From NCBI GenBank assembly GCA_031629035.1, contig JAVLUG010000016.1, forward strand, positions 182,580 to 246,579: a stretch of DNA of 64,000 nt, given 5' to 3'. Numbering within the stretch: position 1 is the stretch's first letter; each line of letters starts with the position of its first letter. Origin of the DNA: MVYY01 sp012517575 (GTDB lineage Bacteria > Bacteroidota > Bacteroidia > Bacteroidales > Paludibacteraceae). Both the position numbers and the translations under genes were made by a program. The notes below the pieces were generated by a model. It did not search any database, was not told the DNA's origin, and saw only the letters and a list, made by a program, of their open reading frames with translations. This document shows, one piece after another, positions 63,669-64,000 of the stretch.

Positions 63669-63880
63669 TAACGTGAATTCGGTATAACGATTTACCTGTT
63701 TTAATCATATAAAAATCTGATAATTAGTAAGATAATAAGGTTTATTCTGGTTGTTGATTAACGTTACTAAGGTTTTTATTAAAAAAAAGGTTCGTTTTCT
63801 GAATATAAAAACCTTATTTGAAACAACTAACCTTCGTAACAGGTGAATACTTCCTTTTCATCAACCTTATTACCTTATTT
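63669..63880. mobile_element. MITE-like palindromic element, copy B, inverted relative to copy A
   Basis: Reading 63669-63880 on the plus strand matches the reverse complement of copy A over about 210 nt with few differences. The left end TAACGTGAATTCGGTATAA keeps the terminal repeat (18 of 19). The right end departs from copy A after about 63880, so the second terminal repeat has been lost. It lies 100 nt upstream of xseB. Confidence 0.7.
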
Positions 63881-64000
63881 AGTCATTCCTTAAAAAGTCT
63901 ATTTTTAAGCGGCAAGGTTATAAAAGTTTTGGCGAAAAAGTAATCTAAAAATGAAACAAAAAAACTCTTCTTTGAGTTTTTCCATCATTTTCTTCAAATT
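63881..64000. other. Right edge of the window
   Basis: These 120 nt are AT-rich; no gene, promoter or repeat can be supported. Confidence 0.5.

Noticed and set aside
1..64000. CRISPR arrays, tRNA or rRNA genes, riboswitches, complete insertion sequences, prophage genes
   Set aside because: None could be supported by reading; a dedicated RNA search would be needed to exclude short RNAs.

Overview
The window is a low-GC chromosomal segment from a member of the Bacteroidetes, most likely order Bacteroidales. The support is: a MurF-Alr fusion, a 286-residue primary sigma factor without region 1.1, promoters of the TTTG / about 19 nt / TAnnTTTG type, starts without Shine-Dalgarno sites, a type IX secretion sorting domain, and several uncharacterised families typical of this phylum (DUF3467, DUF3822, DUF4197, DUF1573). 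No rRNA, tRNA, CRISPR array, phage or plasmid gene was found. Assignment below order level is not possible from sequence reading alone.

Layout. 1-4.7 kb: 3' part of a six-hairpin glycosidase, an acyltransferase and a large unknown protein. 4.9-10.7 kb: TamA/TamB-like outer-membrane assembly pair. 11-12.7 kb: phosphate transporter with its DUF47 partner. 12.8-15 kb: ArnT-like glycosyltransferase and an FtsB/DivIC-like protein. 15.2-20 kb: dnaX, facing the operon rplM-rpsI-rpsB-tsf, which has a clear promoter. 20.2-23.2 kb: 3-methyladenine glycosylase behind a hexanucleotide repeat, then envelope or unknown genes. 23.3-27.5 kb: enolase, HtrA protease and rpoD, each closed by a good terminator. 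27.7-32.9 kb: metallophosphoesterase/PQQ-propeller lipoprotein overlapping murF-alr, then a universal stress protein. 33-39.8 kb: CBM9-like protein, lysC-lysA, glycosyltransferase 2, rsmD with DUF3822. 40-47 kb: RelA-type ppGpp synthetase with a degenerate hydrolase domain, riboflavin synthase, a membrane NUDIX-like protein, an orphan DNA methyltransferase, meaB, DUF1573. 47.4-51.3 kb: acetyltransferase and a divergent N-acetylglucosamine pair (nagB and GH89). 51.3-59 kb: pheS, DUF2461, YhcH, glycogen branching enzyme, HIT, greA, miaB. 59-64 kb: accessory stretch with a secreted LamG/DUF2341 protein, B3/B4 protein and xseB, bracketed by two inverted copies of a palindromic MITE-like element.

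Most of the window is housekeeping. The unusual signals are regulatory or architectural: a (TA)9 tract filling the promoter spacer of the secreted LamG protein; a DUF2341 module inserted inside that protein's LamG domain; the inverted MITE-like pair, one copy abutting a gene remnant; an (AATTTC)n tract between promoter and start of the DNA glycosylase gene; a terminator-like hairpin inside the greA leader, in the same arrangement as E. coli greA; a candidate -1 slippage site in dnaX exactly where a gamma form would end; and enzymes whose catalytic motifs have decayed (RelA HD domain, NUDIX box). All of these come from reading the sequence; no alignments or searches were run.
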